From assembly GCA_020048255.1 (NCBI GenBank), contig JAIFMR010000042.1, forward strand, positions 1 through 16,615: DNA of 16,615 nt, given 5' to 3'. Both the position numbers and the translations under genes were made by a program. Numbering within the stretch: the first letter of the stretch is position 1; each line of letters opens with the position of its first letter. The notes below the pieces were generated by a model, which saw nothing but the letters and a program-made list of their open reading frames with translations, did not search any database and was not told the origin of the DNA. Source of the stretch: Rhodoferax sp. GTDB lineage: Bacteria > Pseudomonadota > Gammaproteobacteria > Burkholderiales > Burkholderiaceae_C. Positions 1-7,619 of the stretch are shown piece by piece.

Positions 1-149
1 TTGGGCACGCAGTTGAATGGGCACCATGGGTCGGCAGCTACGGTAAAAATGCGGTCTGCCGCGTGACCAGATACGCCAACGCTACCTAGTAGCGCAATGC
101 AGACCCACCGTTTCATCGACTGCCAGAGCAGTGCGATCAACAAGTTCAT
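1..149 (-). CDS. Secreted solute-binding-type protein, N-terminal fragment (cut by window edge)
   Basis: The first 49 codons of a gene that runs off the left edge. The product starts MNLLIALLWQSMKRWVCIAL and has a Sec signal peptide: basic KR at residues 13-14, a hydrophobic core, and a likely cut after GHAA near residue 30. The mature start, ADRIFTVAADPWCPFNCVP, resembles the beginning of family-3 amino-acid-type periplasmic binding proteins, where a beta strand leads into a DPWCP-like motif; that match is from memory of the family. The start at 149 is chosen because AGGAG sits 7 bases upstream. An internal ATG at 116 would give a neater signal peptide but has no clear ribosome site. The ligand cannot be judged from this fragment. 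Confidence 0.6.
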   Translation of the reverse strand, partial: MNLLIALLWQSMKRWVCIALLGSVGVSGHAADRIFTVAADPWCPFNCVP

Positions 150-182
150 GACAACACTCCTGAAAACAATTCAAGTAAAACC

Positions 183-1115
183 CTAAACAAAGCAAAAAAG
201 TTGCAAAAAAAAGCAGTCTACACGCCTCAAAAACGCTCGTGCGGCGCCAAGTATCGCCATTGGCCAACCGGCAGGTTGCCCAGCATCACCTGGCCGATGC
301 GCACCCGCTTCAAACCCACTACTTTCAGTCCGCTCGGGGTTTTGCCATTCCACCTTGGCGTGTTTGAGAGACTGACCGTCTAGACTTAAACCATGGCGCA
401 ACAGCTTGAGTTTGTCCAGCGGGAACACCGACTGCACGTCACTGCTGACGGGGTCGTCGTCGTCAATTCGGCTGAGCTGGGTGGGCACGGGGCGGGCCGC
501 GTAAGTGGCCGCCGCTGAGGTGGCCGCTGCTTCATTGGCCACGCCGGTGTAAATCACGCGCACCAGGTATTCCTTTTCCATCACCTTGTCTTCGCCAATG
601 AGTTGGCGCGCCACACGGCCGTCCTGGGTCAGCACCAACAGGCCAGTGGAGTCAATGTCCAGCCGTCCGGCGGGCACCAGACTTTTAAGCTGGCTCGGAT
701 GAAAGAAAAAACGCGCGTTGTCCTCAGCCCAGCGGTTTTGCGGCTGCACCAAGGTGATGGCCGGCTCGTGCCCGTCTTCGGCCTGCCCGCTGACCAGACC
801 CAGCGGCTTGTTGATCAGCACGGTGACCTGTTTGGCCTGCTGACCCTGGGCTTGTTTGTCGATCTCGATCTTCACATCGGGCGCGACTTGCATGCCCATC
901 TCGGCCACCCGGCCATCAACCTTGACCCAACCCTTGGCGATCCAGTCGTCGGCCTCGCGCCGGGACGCCAGGCCCAGTTCGGCCATGCGTTTGTTCAGGC
1001 GCAGGGTGCCACCCGCACCATACGCCGCAGTGTTACTTTGCCCGGCAGGAATCGGCGCCTTGGGGGTGGGTGGTGCGGCACGGCGGAAAACGGGGGGCTG
1101 TTGGGGTATGGTCAT
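183..1115 (-). pseudogene. RluF-like rRNA pseudouridine synthase with frameshifted C-terminus
   Basis: The family converts uridine to pseudouridine in rRNA. Residues 37-70 form an S4 RNA-binding domain (LRLNKRMAELGLASRREAD), and residues 150-158 (GRLDIDSTG) carry the catalytic motif with Asp153. NKPLGLVS at 102-109 and KEYLVRV at 181-187 are also family-typical; the first 35 residues are Pro/Ala-rich. After residue 261 (VEWQNPE) the frame becomes atypical and stops at 183. In another frame the DNA continues as GLKVVGLKRVRIGQVMLGNL and ends ...WRYLAPHERF with a stop at 227-229, which is the normal family C-terminus. The segment that should lie between, with the conserved KRQIRRMCE-like motif, is absent. 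A deletion of about 20 codons that is not a multiple of three near 331-337 explains this. Either the gene is damaged or the assembly dropped bases. RluF rather than RsuA/RluB is a guess from general similarity. Confidence 0.8.
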
Positions 1116-1210
1116 GTTATTGAAATTGTAGCAACTCCCGCTGGAAGGATATGGGCTGGCGGCTGCTGCGGCATATAAACCATAGCAGCCTCATGCGGGG
1201 AGTCCATGTG

Positions 1211-1612
1211 CTACTTGGTGGCCTGTTTTTCTTTCAGCCAGCCTTGCATCATGGCAATTTCTTGCTTTTGCGCCGCGATGATGTCTTGCGCCAGTTTCTT
1301 TACCTTGGGATCTTTGCCGTACTTGAGCACCACTTCAGCCATGTCGACTGCGCCTTGGTGGTGCGGAATCATGCCGGCCAAAAAATCACGGTCAGCATCG
1401 CCTGTCAGCGGCACCGCCATGTCCTTGTGCATTTTGGCGTTGGCCTGCTCAAAGGCGGCGTTCGATGCCGACTTGCCCGTGCTGGCCGGCATGGCCATGT
1501 TGTGACCCGCGTGCGGGTCAGGTGCCTGGGCCAAGGCACCACCTGACAGGCATGCGCCCAGCAGCGCCACGGCAGCCCCCAACTTGGAAATGTGTGTAAG
1601 GTTCAGCGTCAT
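1211..1612 (-). CDS. Exported DUF305 family protein
   Basis: A 133-residue exported protein. Residues 1-29 are a signal peptide ending ALAQA; an alternative lipobox-like LGAC at 18-21 could instead make it a lipoprotein. The DUF305 signature MIPHHQGAVDMA spans 81-92, followed by a helical tail with Met and Lys. The domain is a ferritin-like helical bundle, and some members (CopM-type) bind copper in the periplasm. Met and His are abundant (H34, H37, M39, M41, M61, H62, M65, M81, H84, H85, M91), which fits metal binding but does not prove it. AAAGGA lies about 10 bases before the ATG. It follows the Crp/Fnr gene on the same strand after 97 bases, so co-transcription is possible. No copper-resistance partners are visible in the window. 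Confidence 0.85.
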   Translation of the reverse strand: MTLNLTHISKLGAAVALLGACLSGGALAQAPDPHAGHNMAMPASTGKSASNAAFEQANAKMHKDMAVPLTGDADRDFLAGMIPHHQGAVDMAEVVLKYGKDPKVKKLAQDIIAAQKQEIAMMQGWLKEKQATK

Positions 1613-1709
1613 GGGATGTCAGTCCTTTAAAAAATAATGAAGAAACGGCGTCAAATTGACCCCAGCCAAATATTCGTCGGGGCAACGTAAACGGAAGCCA
1701 CTTTAATGC

Positions 1710-2417
1710 TTAAAAATTTCCCGTGCGCAGTGCCTGCAAATTCAGCACCCGCAAGCCACCGTATTCCACCTGGATGATGCCCTTGGCGGCCAGGGTGGTC
1801 AGGGCCTCGTTGACGCGCTGGCGCGACAAACCCACCAGATAGGCCAGCTCTTGTTGGGTGATGCGCAGCACCTCGCCCAGACCGGGGTACAGTACCGGAT
1901 TGAACAGCGCCGCCAGGCTGCGCGCCACTCGGATGTCGGGGTTGGTCATGCGGTCAATTTCACGCGCGGCAATGAACTGTCCCAGGCGCTCGTTGAGCTG
2001 GTTCATGACAAAGCGGTTGAAGCCAATGGAATGGTCCAGCAGCCAATGAAAGGTGTCCACGTGCAGCCCGGCTACCATGCTCTTGCGCAAAGCCTGGATG
2101 TTGTAGCGGTAGACCTCGCGCTTCAGGGCCGTGCCTTCACCAAACCAGCCGCCCGGGGGGACTCCAGTGAAGGTCATGGTCTGCCCCTCTGCGTTGTCGC
2201 TGCTCATCTTCAGCAAGCCGTCGACCACGCCAAACCAATAGGTTACCGGGCGGCCGGTGCGGCAGATGTAGTCGCCACTCTTGGCGTCGGAGATCTTCAG
2301 GTCGTCCACGGCACGCTCGCGTTCTTCTGTGCGCAGCAATTTCAGCCACGGAATGACATCGAGTTCTGCCGCATTCAAAGGGCGACGACGTTGAAACAAG
2401 GTGACATCAGGGGTCAT
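1710..2417 (-). CDS. Crp/Fnr-family transcriptional regulator
   Basis: A 235-residue one-component regulator. Residues 20-130 are the cyclic-nucleotide-type sensor fold (GWFGEGTAL at 90-97), 131-158 the dimer helix, and 186-213 a Crp-type helix-turn-helix (ITQQELAYLVGLSRQRVNEAL). By my alignment the Arg-Ser pair that contacts cAMP phosphate in E. coli CRP is Tyr103-Arg104 here, so cAMP is probably not the ligand. There is no N-terminal cysteine cluster, so it is not an FNR-type iron-sulfur sensor. The recognition helix reads SRQRVNEAL against SRETVGRIL in CRP, which predicts a different DNA target. The start at 2417 is chosen over an upstream in-frame ATG at 2585 because the longer form adds 56 non-family residues across the divergent promoter, and AAGG lies 7 bases before 2417. 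It is divergent from the ligase/transporter cluster and is likely its regulator (inference). Confidence 0.88.
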   Translation of the reverse strand: MTPDVTLFQRRRPLNAAELDVIPWLKLLRTEERERAVDDLKISDAKSGDYICRTGRPVTYWFGVVDGLLKMSSDNAEGQTMTFTGVPPGGWFGEGTALKREVYRYNIQALRKSMVAGLHVDTFHWLLDHSIGFNRFVMNQLNERLGQFIAAREIDRMTNPDIRVARSLAALFNPVLYPGLGEVLRITQQELAYLVGLSRQRVNEALTTLAAKGIIQVEYGGLRVLNLQALRTGNF

Positions 2418-2498
2418 GTACTGGCCTTGAATGCAAGCTCCAAAGGGATGGTGATCAATCAAATCGGCAGGGAAAACACCTACCGAGAATGGATCAGA

Positions 2499-2516
2499 TT
2501 GTCGTCCAAACGACAA
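2499..2516. promoter_or_regulatory. Perfect 18-bp dyad, candidate operator for the adjacent Crp/Fnr regulator
   Basis: TTGTCGTCCAAACGACAA consists of 7-base arms TTGTCGT and ACGACAA around a 4-base spacer. It lies in the divergent region between the regulator and the acyl-CoA ligase. Size and symmetry fit a Crp/Fnr-family site, but the half-site differs from both CRP (TGTGA) and FNR (TTGAT). Its centre, between 2507 and 2508, is 41.5 bases before the start predicted from the -10 box at 2537-2542. Confidence 0.6.
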
Positions 2517-2536
2517 CTTAACGTCAAATCGAGTCC

Positions 2537-2542
2537 TATCAT
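2537..2542 (+). promoter_or_regulatory. Putative -10 box of the ligase/transporter operon
   Basis: TATCAT matches the sigma-70 -10 consensus at five of six positions. The region 16-18 bases upstream has no good -35 hexamer, as expected of an activator-dependent promoter. Counting the box as -12 to -7 puts transcription start near 2549, giving a leader of about 59 bases before the ligase ATG. This is prediction only. Confidence 0.45.
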
Positions 2543-2607
2543 TGCGCCCACTACAGCAGGCCCGCCAAGACGGTTGACTTGCCAAGCCACGGAGACAAGG
2601 TGCCGCG

Positions 2608-4554
2608 ATGCAAACGACTTTTCCACAACTTCTGTTGAATCACGCCAGCCAGCGGCCCAGTGATACTGCCATGCGCGAGAAAGAGTACGGCATTTGGCAA
2701 GGCATTAGCTGGTCCGCGTTGGCTGCGCAAGTGGAGCAACTGGCCTGCGGCCTGTATCAGGCGGGCTTGCGTCAGCATGATCATATGGTCGTGATTGGTG
2801 CCAACCGCCCCCGTTTGTACGCCACCATGCTGGCCGTCCAGTCTTTGGGGGCCGTGCCGATTGCGCTGTACCAGGACGCTGCGGCGCTGGAATGTGTCTT
2901 TCCCCTGAACAACGCCGACGTGGCCTTTGCGTTTGCAGAAGACCAGGAACAGGTCGACAAATTGATGGAAATCCGCGAGCAGTGCCCGCAACTGGCTCAT
3001 GTTTACTTTGATGACCCACGTGGTTTGCGCAACTATGACGAGCCTGGGCTGACGGCGCTGGACGCTTTGATTGAAGCGGGCAAGGCTTTTTCTGCAGCCC
3101 ATGCCGATTTCTTCAGGCAAGAAGTCGCCAAGGTTCAGCCCGATGATGTGGCTGCCATGTTTTTCACATCAGGGACCACTGGAAACCCCAAGGGTGTGGT
3201 GCATACCCACGACACCTTGCTGAACCGGGCCCGAGCCGGGGCCGAGTTTGACAACTTGACCCATGCCGAGGACGTGCTGGCTTACTTGCCACCCGCCTGG
3301 ATCGGGCAGAACATCTTCAGTTATGCCCAGTGGCTGAGCTGCGGCTATGTGGTGAACTGCCCCGAGTCTGCCGCAACTGTCACGATTGACCTGAAAGAAA
3401 TCGGCCCGACCTATTACTTTGCACCACCGCGTGTGTTTGAGGGCTTGCTCACCAGCGTGATGATCCGCATGGAAGACGCCGGTGTCTTCAAGCGCAAGAT
3501 GTTCCACTACTTCATGGACATCGCCAAGCGCGTAGGTCCGACCCTGATGGATGGCAAGAGTGTGCCGCTTGCCGACAGCGTGTTGTACGCGCTGGGTAAC
3601 TTCATGGTGTACGGGCCGCTGCGCAACAACCTGGGCTTTAGCCGGGTGCGGGTGGCCTACACAGCGGGTGAGGCGATTGGCCCCGATTTGTTCAGCTTTT
3701 ATCGCTCCATTGGCGTGAATCTGAAGCAGTTGTACGGTTCGACTGAGACCGCCGTGTTTGTCTGTTTGCAGCCAGACCACGAGGCCCGCGCCGACACCGT
3801 GGGTGTGCCTTGCAAGGGGGTCGAAATCAGGGTGGCCGACAACGGCGAGATTCTTGTCAAGTCGCCTGGTTTGCTCAAAGGTTACTTTAAAAACCCCGAA
3901 GCTACCGCCGAGGTATTGACGGCCGATGGCTGGTACCACACCAGCGACGCCGGCTTTCTGGATGCGCACGGGCACCTGAAGATCATTGACCGCGTGAAAG
4001 ACGTGGGGCGCATCAAAGGCGGCGCCAATGACGGTGCCATGTTTGCGCCCAAGTATGTGGAGAACAAGCTCAAGTTCTTCTCGCACATCAAGGAGGTGGT
4101 GGCTTATGGCGACGGCCGCGAAAAGGTTTGCGTCATGATCAATATCGACTTTGACGCGGTGGGTAACTGGGCTGAGCGGCGCAACCTGCCCTACGCCGGG
4201 TACACCGACTTGGCACAAAAACCCGAGGTTTACCAGCTGATCAAGGATTGTGTGGAAAAGGTCAATGCTGATTTGAGTGTTGACACCCTTTTGGCCGGTT
4301 CGCAGGTGAGCCGCTTTTTGGTATTGCACAAGGAACTAGATGCTGACGACGGTGAGTTGACACGGACCAACAAAGTGCGCCGTGGCTTCATTGCTGAAAA
4401 GTACCATGTGCTGATTGATGCGCTGTACGGTGGCGAGACCACTCAGTTCATTGAAACCCAGGTCAAGTTCGAAGACGGCCGCACCGGCAGTGTCAGCGCC
4501 ACGCTGCGCATTGAGGAAGCCAAGACTTTTGCGCCCGTTCAAGCCGCCGCCTGA
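2608..4554 (+). CDS. AMP-forming acyl-CoA ligase (AMP-dependent synthetase family)
   Basis: A 648-residue ANL-superfamily enzyme that should adenylate a carboxylic acid with ATP and transfer it to CoA. Motifs are complete: P-loop TSGTTGNPKG at 187-196, YGSTET at 376-381 with Glu380, YHTSD at 443-447 with the ribose-binding Asp447, hinge region DRVKDVGRIKGG, and LTRTNKVRR near the C-terminus with the probable catalytic Lys589. The length suits long-chain fatty-acyl-CoA ligase relatives (FadD15-like), but the substrate cannot be read from sequence. AAGG lies 7 bases before the ATG. It is the first gene of the cluster and ends 13 bases before the livG-type gene. The context, an amino-acid/carboxylate-type ABC importer plus a second ligase, suggests it activates the imported acid in the cytoplasm (inference). 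Confidence 0.9.
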   Translation: MQTTFPQLLLNHASQRPSDTAMREKEYGIWQGISWSALAAQVEQLACGLYQAGLRQHDHMVVIGANRPRLYATMLAVQSLGAVPIALYQDAAALECVFPLNNADVAFAFAEDQEQVDKLMEIREQCPQLAHVYFDDPRGLRNYDEPGLTALDALIEAGKAFSAAHADFFRQEVAKVQPDDVAAMFFTSGTTGNPKGVVHTHDTLLNRARAGAEFDNLTHAEDVLAYLPPAWIGQNIFSYAQWLSCGYVVNCPESAATVTIDLKEIGPTYYFAPPRVFEGLLTSVMIRMEDAGVFKRKMFHYFMDIAKRVGPTLMDGKSVPLADSVLYALGNFMVYGPLRNNLGFSRVRVAYTAGEAIGPDLFSFYRSIGVNLKQLYGSTETAVFVCLQPDHEARADTVGVPCKGVEIRVADNGEILVKSPGLLKGYFKNPEATAEVLTADGWYHTSDAGFLDAHGHLKIIDRVKDVGRIKGGANDGAMFAPKYVENKLKFFSHIKEVVAYGDGREKVCVMINIDFDAVGNWAERRNLPYAGYTDLAQKPEVYQLIKDCVEKVNADLSVDTLLAGSQVSRFLVLHKELDADDGELTRTNKVRRGFIAEKYHVLIDALYGGETTQFIETQVKFEDGRTGSVSATLRIEEAKTFAPVQAAA

Positions 4555-4567
4555 AAGAAAAAATTCC

Positions 4568-5353
4568 ATGGCAACGAAACAAATTGGCGACGTCATTCTG
4601 GATGTCAAAAATATCTCCCTGGCTTTTGGGGGTGTCAAAGCCCTGACCGACATCTCTTTTGATGTGCGGGAGCACGAGGTGCGGGCCATCATCGGACCCA
4701 ATGGCGCCGGTAAAAGCTCCATGCTCAACTGCATCAATGGCGTTTACCGTCCGCAGCAGGGCGCCATCACTTTCCGGGGCCAAACCTTCAGTCACATGGA
4801 CAGCTACCAGGTCGCCAGCATGGGCATTGGCCGCACCTTTCAGAATCTGGCGTTGTTCAAAGGCATGAGCGTGATTGACAACATCATGACTGGGCGCAAC
4901 CTCAAGATCAAAAGCAATTTGTTCATGCAGGCTCTGCGCCTTGGCCCGGCCCAGCGTGAAGAAGAAATGCACCGCGAGTTTGTCGAGCACATCATCGACT
5001 TCCTTGAGATCCAGGCCTTTCGCAAAACCCCGGTGGGCCAGTTGCCTTATGGTCTGCAAAAACGCGTTGACCTGGGACGCGCGCTGGCGATGGAACCGCA
5101 ATTGCTGCTGCTGGACGAGCCCATGGCCGGCATGAACGTGGAAGAAAAGCAGGATATGAGCCGTTTTGTGCTGGACGTAAACGAAGAGTTTGGCACCACT
5201 ATCGTGCTGATTGAGCACGATATGGGCGTGGTGATGGACATCAGCGATCGCGTGGTGGTGCTGGACTACGGCAAAAAAATCGGTGACGGCACGCCCGATG
5301 AAGTGCGTAGCAATGAAGAGGTGATCAGTGCCTATTTGGGTACCAGCCACTGA
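4568..5353 (+). CDS. livG: Branched-chain amino acid-type ABC transporter ATPase, LivG-like
   Basis: A 261-residue cytoplasmic ATPase that powers a high-affinity importer of the HAAT (branched-chain amino acid/amide/carboxylate) class. Visible motifs: Walker A GPNGAGKSS at 43-51, Q-loop Gln92 in GRTFQNLALF, signature LPYGLQKRVDLGRAL at 159-173 (LPYG is the usual LivG replacement for LSGG), Walker B LLLLDEP at 179-185, and switch His217. The C-terminal region (GTPDEVRSNEEVISAYLG) is typical of LivG. The start at 4568 excludes 51 upstream residues of an in-frame extension that overlaps the ligase and reads nothing like the family; the ribosome site is weak (GAAAGAAA). It would pair with the LivF-like ATPase downstream. 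The name reflects family, not proven substrate. Confidence 0.92.
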   Translation: MATKQIGDVILDVKNISLAFGGVKALTDISFDVREHEVRAIIGPNGAGKSSMLNCINGVYRPQQGAITFRGQTFSHMDSYQVASMGIGRTFQNLALFKGMSVIDNIMTGRNLKIKSNLFMQALRLGPAQREEEMHREFVEHIIDFLEIQAFRKTPVGQLPYGLQKRVDLGRALAMEPQLLLLDEPMAGMNVEEKQDMSRFVLDVNEEFGTTIVLIEHDMGVVMDISDRVVVLDYGKKIGDGTPDEVRSNEEVISAYLGTSH

Positions 5354-5418
5354 GCATGGACCAACGCAAAACAAACCAACAGATGAAGCATATGCATACC
5401 ACTGCGACAGAGTCAAAG

Positions 5419-5505
5419 ATGCCTTGGAACCGGCTCTGCCGGGCCACCGGCATCACCCCCTTGAGGGGGCGGGCTGATGCACGAAGTGAGCAAGCAACAG
5501 GGGGG
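5419..5505 (-). repeat. Dispersed intergenic repeat, copy A (inverted relative to copy B)
   Basis: This stretch fills most of the 163-base gap between the livG- and livH-type genes. Its reverse complement aligns along its whole length with 9849-9937: shared blocks include CACTTCGTG, a C5/G5 hairpin (CCCCCTCAAGGGGG) and CCCGGCAGAGCCGGTTCC. The 37-base hairpin part (5419-5455) has closing arms GATGCC and GGCATC. I associate this pattern with intergenic repeats common in Comamonadaceae genomes; that link is from memory. Confidence 0.7.
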
Positions 5506-5516
5506 AGTCAATAGTT

Positions 5517-6446
5517 ATGGCATTTTTCTTAGAGACATTGTTGGGTGGCCTGATGGCCGGCATGTTGTATTCGCTGGTGGCGTTGGGTTTTGTACTGATT
5601 TATAAGGCATCGGGCGTATTCAACTTCTCGCAAGGGGCCATGGTTCTGTTTGCTGCCCTGGCAATGGCGCGGTTTGCCGAGTGGATTCCCGTGTATCTGG
5701 GTATAGAGAGCCTGCTGGTCGCCAATTTGCTGGCTTTTGCAGCGGCGGGTTTAGTGATGTTTGCGGTGGCCTGGCTGATTGAGCGGCTCGTGCTGCGTCA
5801 CTTGGTCAACCAGGAAGGTACTACTTTGCTGATGGCTACCTTGGGTATCGGTTATTTTCTGGATGGCATGGGTCAAACCTTGTTTGGCAGTGCCATTTAC
5901 AAAATTGACATTGGCATGCCCAAAGAGCCGATCTTTGCTTTCACCAGTGTGTTTGAGGGCGGCCTGTTGATCAACAAAGAAGACTTGTACGCGGCACTGA
6001 TTGCTGCTATTTTGGTCGGCCTGTTGACCCTGTTTTTCCAGAAAACAGTGACTGGCCGCGCCTTGCGAGCGGTAGCTGATGATCATCAGGCCGCACAAAG
6101 TATCGGCATTCCGCTGAACCGCATCTGGGTCATTGTCTGGTGTGTTGCCGGTGTGGTGGCCCTGGTGGCCGGCATGATTTGGGGCAGCAAGCTGGGCGTG
6201 CAGTTTTCATTGACCACCGTGGCGCTGCGGGCATTGCCAGTGGTGATTCTGGGCGGGCTGACCTCGGTGCCCGGCGCCATCATTGGTGGCCTGATCATTG
6301 GTGTGGGCGAAAAATTGTCGGAGGTGTTTTTGGGACCTTACGTGGGTGGCGGTATCGAGATCTGGTTTGCCTACGTATTGGCGCTTGGTTTTTTGATGTT
6401 TCGCCCGCAAGGCTTGTTTGGCGAGAAGATCATCGACCGCGTTTGA
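5517..6446 (+). CDS. livH: Branched-chain amino acid-type ABC transporter permease, LivH-like
   Basis: A 309-residue inner-membrane protein with about eight hydrophobic helices. It begins MAFFLETLLGGLMAGMLYSL, then LVALGFVLIYKASGVFNFSQGAMV, the classic LivH opening. The cytoplasmic loop GRALRAVADDHQAAQSIGI is the ATPase-contact (EAA-like) region, and the C-terminus ends FRPQGLFGEKIIDRV, the usual LivH tail. GGAG sits 9 bases before the ATG, just after repeat copy A. The livM-type gene follows after 29 bases. With LivM it would form the channel that takes substrate from the LivK-like binding protein. Confidence 0.93.
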   Translation: MAFFLETLLGGLMAGMLYSLVALGFVLIYKASGVFNFSQGAMVLFAALAMARFAEWIPVYLGIESLLVANLLAFAAAGLVMFAVAWLIERLVLRHLVNQEGTTLLMATLGIGYFLDGMGQTLFGSAIYKIDIGMPKEPIFAFTSVFEGGLLINKEDLYAALIAAILVGLLTLFFQKTVTGRALRAVADDHQAAQSIGIPLNRIWVIVWCVAGVVALVAGMIWGSKLGVQFSLTTVALRALPVVILGGLTSVPGAIIGGLIIGVGEKLSEVFLGPYVGGGIEIWFAYVLALGFLMFRPQGLFGEKIIDRV

Positions 6447-6475
6447 AGTTGTCTTTAACCGGATAGAAAAACACT

Positions 6476-7552
6476 ATGTTTTACAGAGAAAACGGTCAGT
6501 TCAAGACCACGTACCGTGCTGACAGCCAGATTTTTCCGATCACGCAGGATCGCTGGGGTGTCTTGGCCTTGCTGGCTATTGCGACTGTCGCCGTTCCGTT
6601 GCTTGCCGATGAGTATCTGTTGCGGGCTATCTTTATCCCTTTTCTGATCCTGTCGTTGGCGGCATTGGGTGTCAATATTCTGGTCGGTTACTGCGGCCAG
6701 ATTTCTCTGGGCTCCGGGGCATTCATGGCGGTTGGGGCTTATGCGGCGTACAACACCTATGTGCGTATTGAGGGCATGCCCTTGATTTTGGCGCTACTGT
6801 CTGGGGGCTTTTTTGCAACTTTGGTGGGTTTGTTTTTTGGTGTGCCCAGCCTTCGGGTGAAGGGCCTTTACCTGGCGGTGGCCACATTGGCGGCACAGTT
6901 TTTTTGCGACTGGGCTTTTTTGCGCATCGGATGGTTCACCAACAACAGTTCTTCAGGTTCGGTTGCGGTATCCAATCCCAGTGTATTGGGCTGGCCGATC
7001 GAGTCGCCGGTGAGCAAGTACCTGTTTTGCCTGGGTTTTTTGGTGGTGTTTGGCGTGCTGGCCAAAAACTTGGTTCGGGGGGCCATCGGCCGCGAGTGGA
7101 TGGCGATTCGTGACATGGATGTGGCTGCAACGGTGATCGGTATTCGGCCCATGTACGCCAAGCTCAGCGCGTTCGCGGTCAGCTCCTTCATCGTCGGTGT
7201 GGCGGGTGCCCTCTGGGGCTTTTTGCACCTGGGGTCCTGGGAGCCGTCGGCGTTTTCGGTGGATCGGTCTTTTCAGTTGCTGTTCATGGTGATCATTGGC
7301 GGCATGGGCTCGATCATGGGCAGTTTCTTTGGCGCGGCCTTTATTGTGGTTTTGCCGATCGTGCTGAACCAGTTCTTGCCGGCCTTGGGCAGCCTCATCG
7401 GTGTTGAGATTTCAACGGCTGCTGTGGCTCATGCTGAAGTCATGATTTTTGGCGCATTGATTATTTGGTTTTTGATTGTGGAGCCGCATGGCCTGGCCAA
7501 GCTGTGGAGCATTGGCAAACAAAAAATGCGTTTGTGGCCGTTTCCGCATTGA
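6476..7552 (+). CDS. livM: Branched-chain amino acid-type ABC transporter permease, LivM-like
   Basis: A 358-residue inner-membrane protein with roughly nine to ten hydrophobic segments. A polar N-terminus of about 25 residues precedes the first helix. Family features: LGVNILVGYCGQISLGSGAF in the first third, VPSLRVKGLYLAVATLA, the ATPase-contact loop GREWMAIRDMDVAATVIGI, and IIGGMGSIMGSFFGAAF near the end. The C-terminal tail (EPHGLAKLWSIGKQ) is typical. Only a weak purine-rich ribosome site (GGATAGAAA) precedes the ATG, so translation may depend partly on the upstream livH-type gene. It would pair with the LivH-like permease. Confidence 0.93.
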   Translation: MFYRENGQFKTTYRADSQIFPITQDRWGVLALLAIATVAVPLLADEYLLRAIFIPFLILSLAALGVNILVGYCGQISLGSGAFMAVGAYAAYNTYVRIEGMPLILALLSGGFFATLVGLFFGVPSLRVKGLYLAVATLAAQFFCDWAFLRIGWFTNNSSSGSVAVSNPSVLGWPIESPVSKYLFCLGFLVVFGVLAKNLVRGAIGREWMAIRDMDVAATVIGIRPMYAKLSAFAVSSFIVGVAGALWGFLHLGSWEPSAFSVDRSFQLLFMVIIGGMGSIMGSFFGAAFIVVLPIVLNQFLPALGSLIGVEISTAAVAHAEVMIFGALIIWFLIVEPHGLAKLWSIGKQKMRLWPFPH

Positions 7553-7586
7553 TTTCGGGTGTTGGGTATTTCGTTTGTAAACCAAA

Positions 7587-7600
7587 GGCACGGCTGTGCC
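7587..7600 (+). promoter_or_regulatory. Short hairpin between livM- and livK-type genes
   Basis: GGCAC, a GGCT loop, then GTGCC forms a 5-bp GC-rich stem, 19 bases before the livK-type ATG. There is no following T tract. It is weak on its own and could be chance. Confidence 0.25.
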
Positions 7601-7619
7601 CCATATTGAGGAGACTTTG

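Noticed and set aside
603..1178. Plus-strand open frame opposite the pseudouridine synthase.
   Set aside because: Antisense shadow; the minus strand carries an S4 domain and the catalytic GRLD motif.
1162..1189. GCTGCT ... AGCAGC inverted repeat between the pseudouridine synthase and DUF305 genes.
   Set aside because: Only 6-base arms with a 16-base loop and no T run; too weak to call a terminator.
2451..2463. Two FNR-like half-sites (ATCAA) near the regulator start.
   Set aside because: They are direct, not a spaced dyad, and the regulator lacks FNR's cysteines and recognition residues.
2418..2585. N-terminal extension of the Crp/Fnr regulator to an ATG at 2585.
   Set aside because: The extra 56 residues are not family-like and would run through the operator and promoter of the divergent operon.
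3169..4329. Long minus-strand open frame opposite the acyl-CoA ligase (386 codons).
   Set aside because: Antisense to a gene with complete ANL motifs; composition is His/Gln/Val-rich with no recognisable domain, as expected of a shadow in GC-rich DNA.
4493..5416. Minus-strand open frame opposite the livG-type gene.
   Set aside because: His-rich shadow with no domain; the plus strand has complete Walker and signature motifs.
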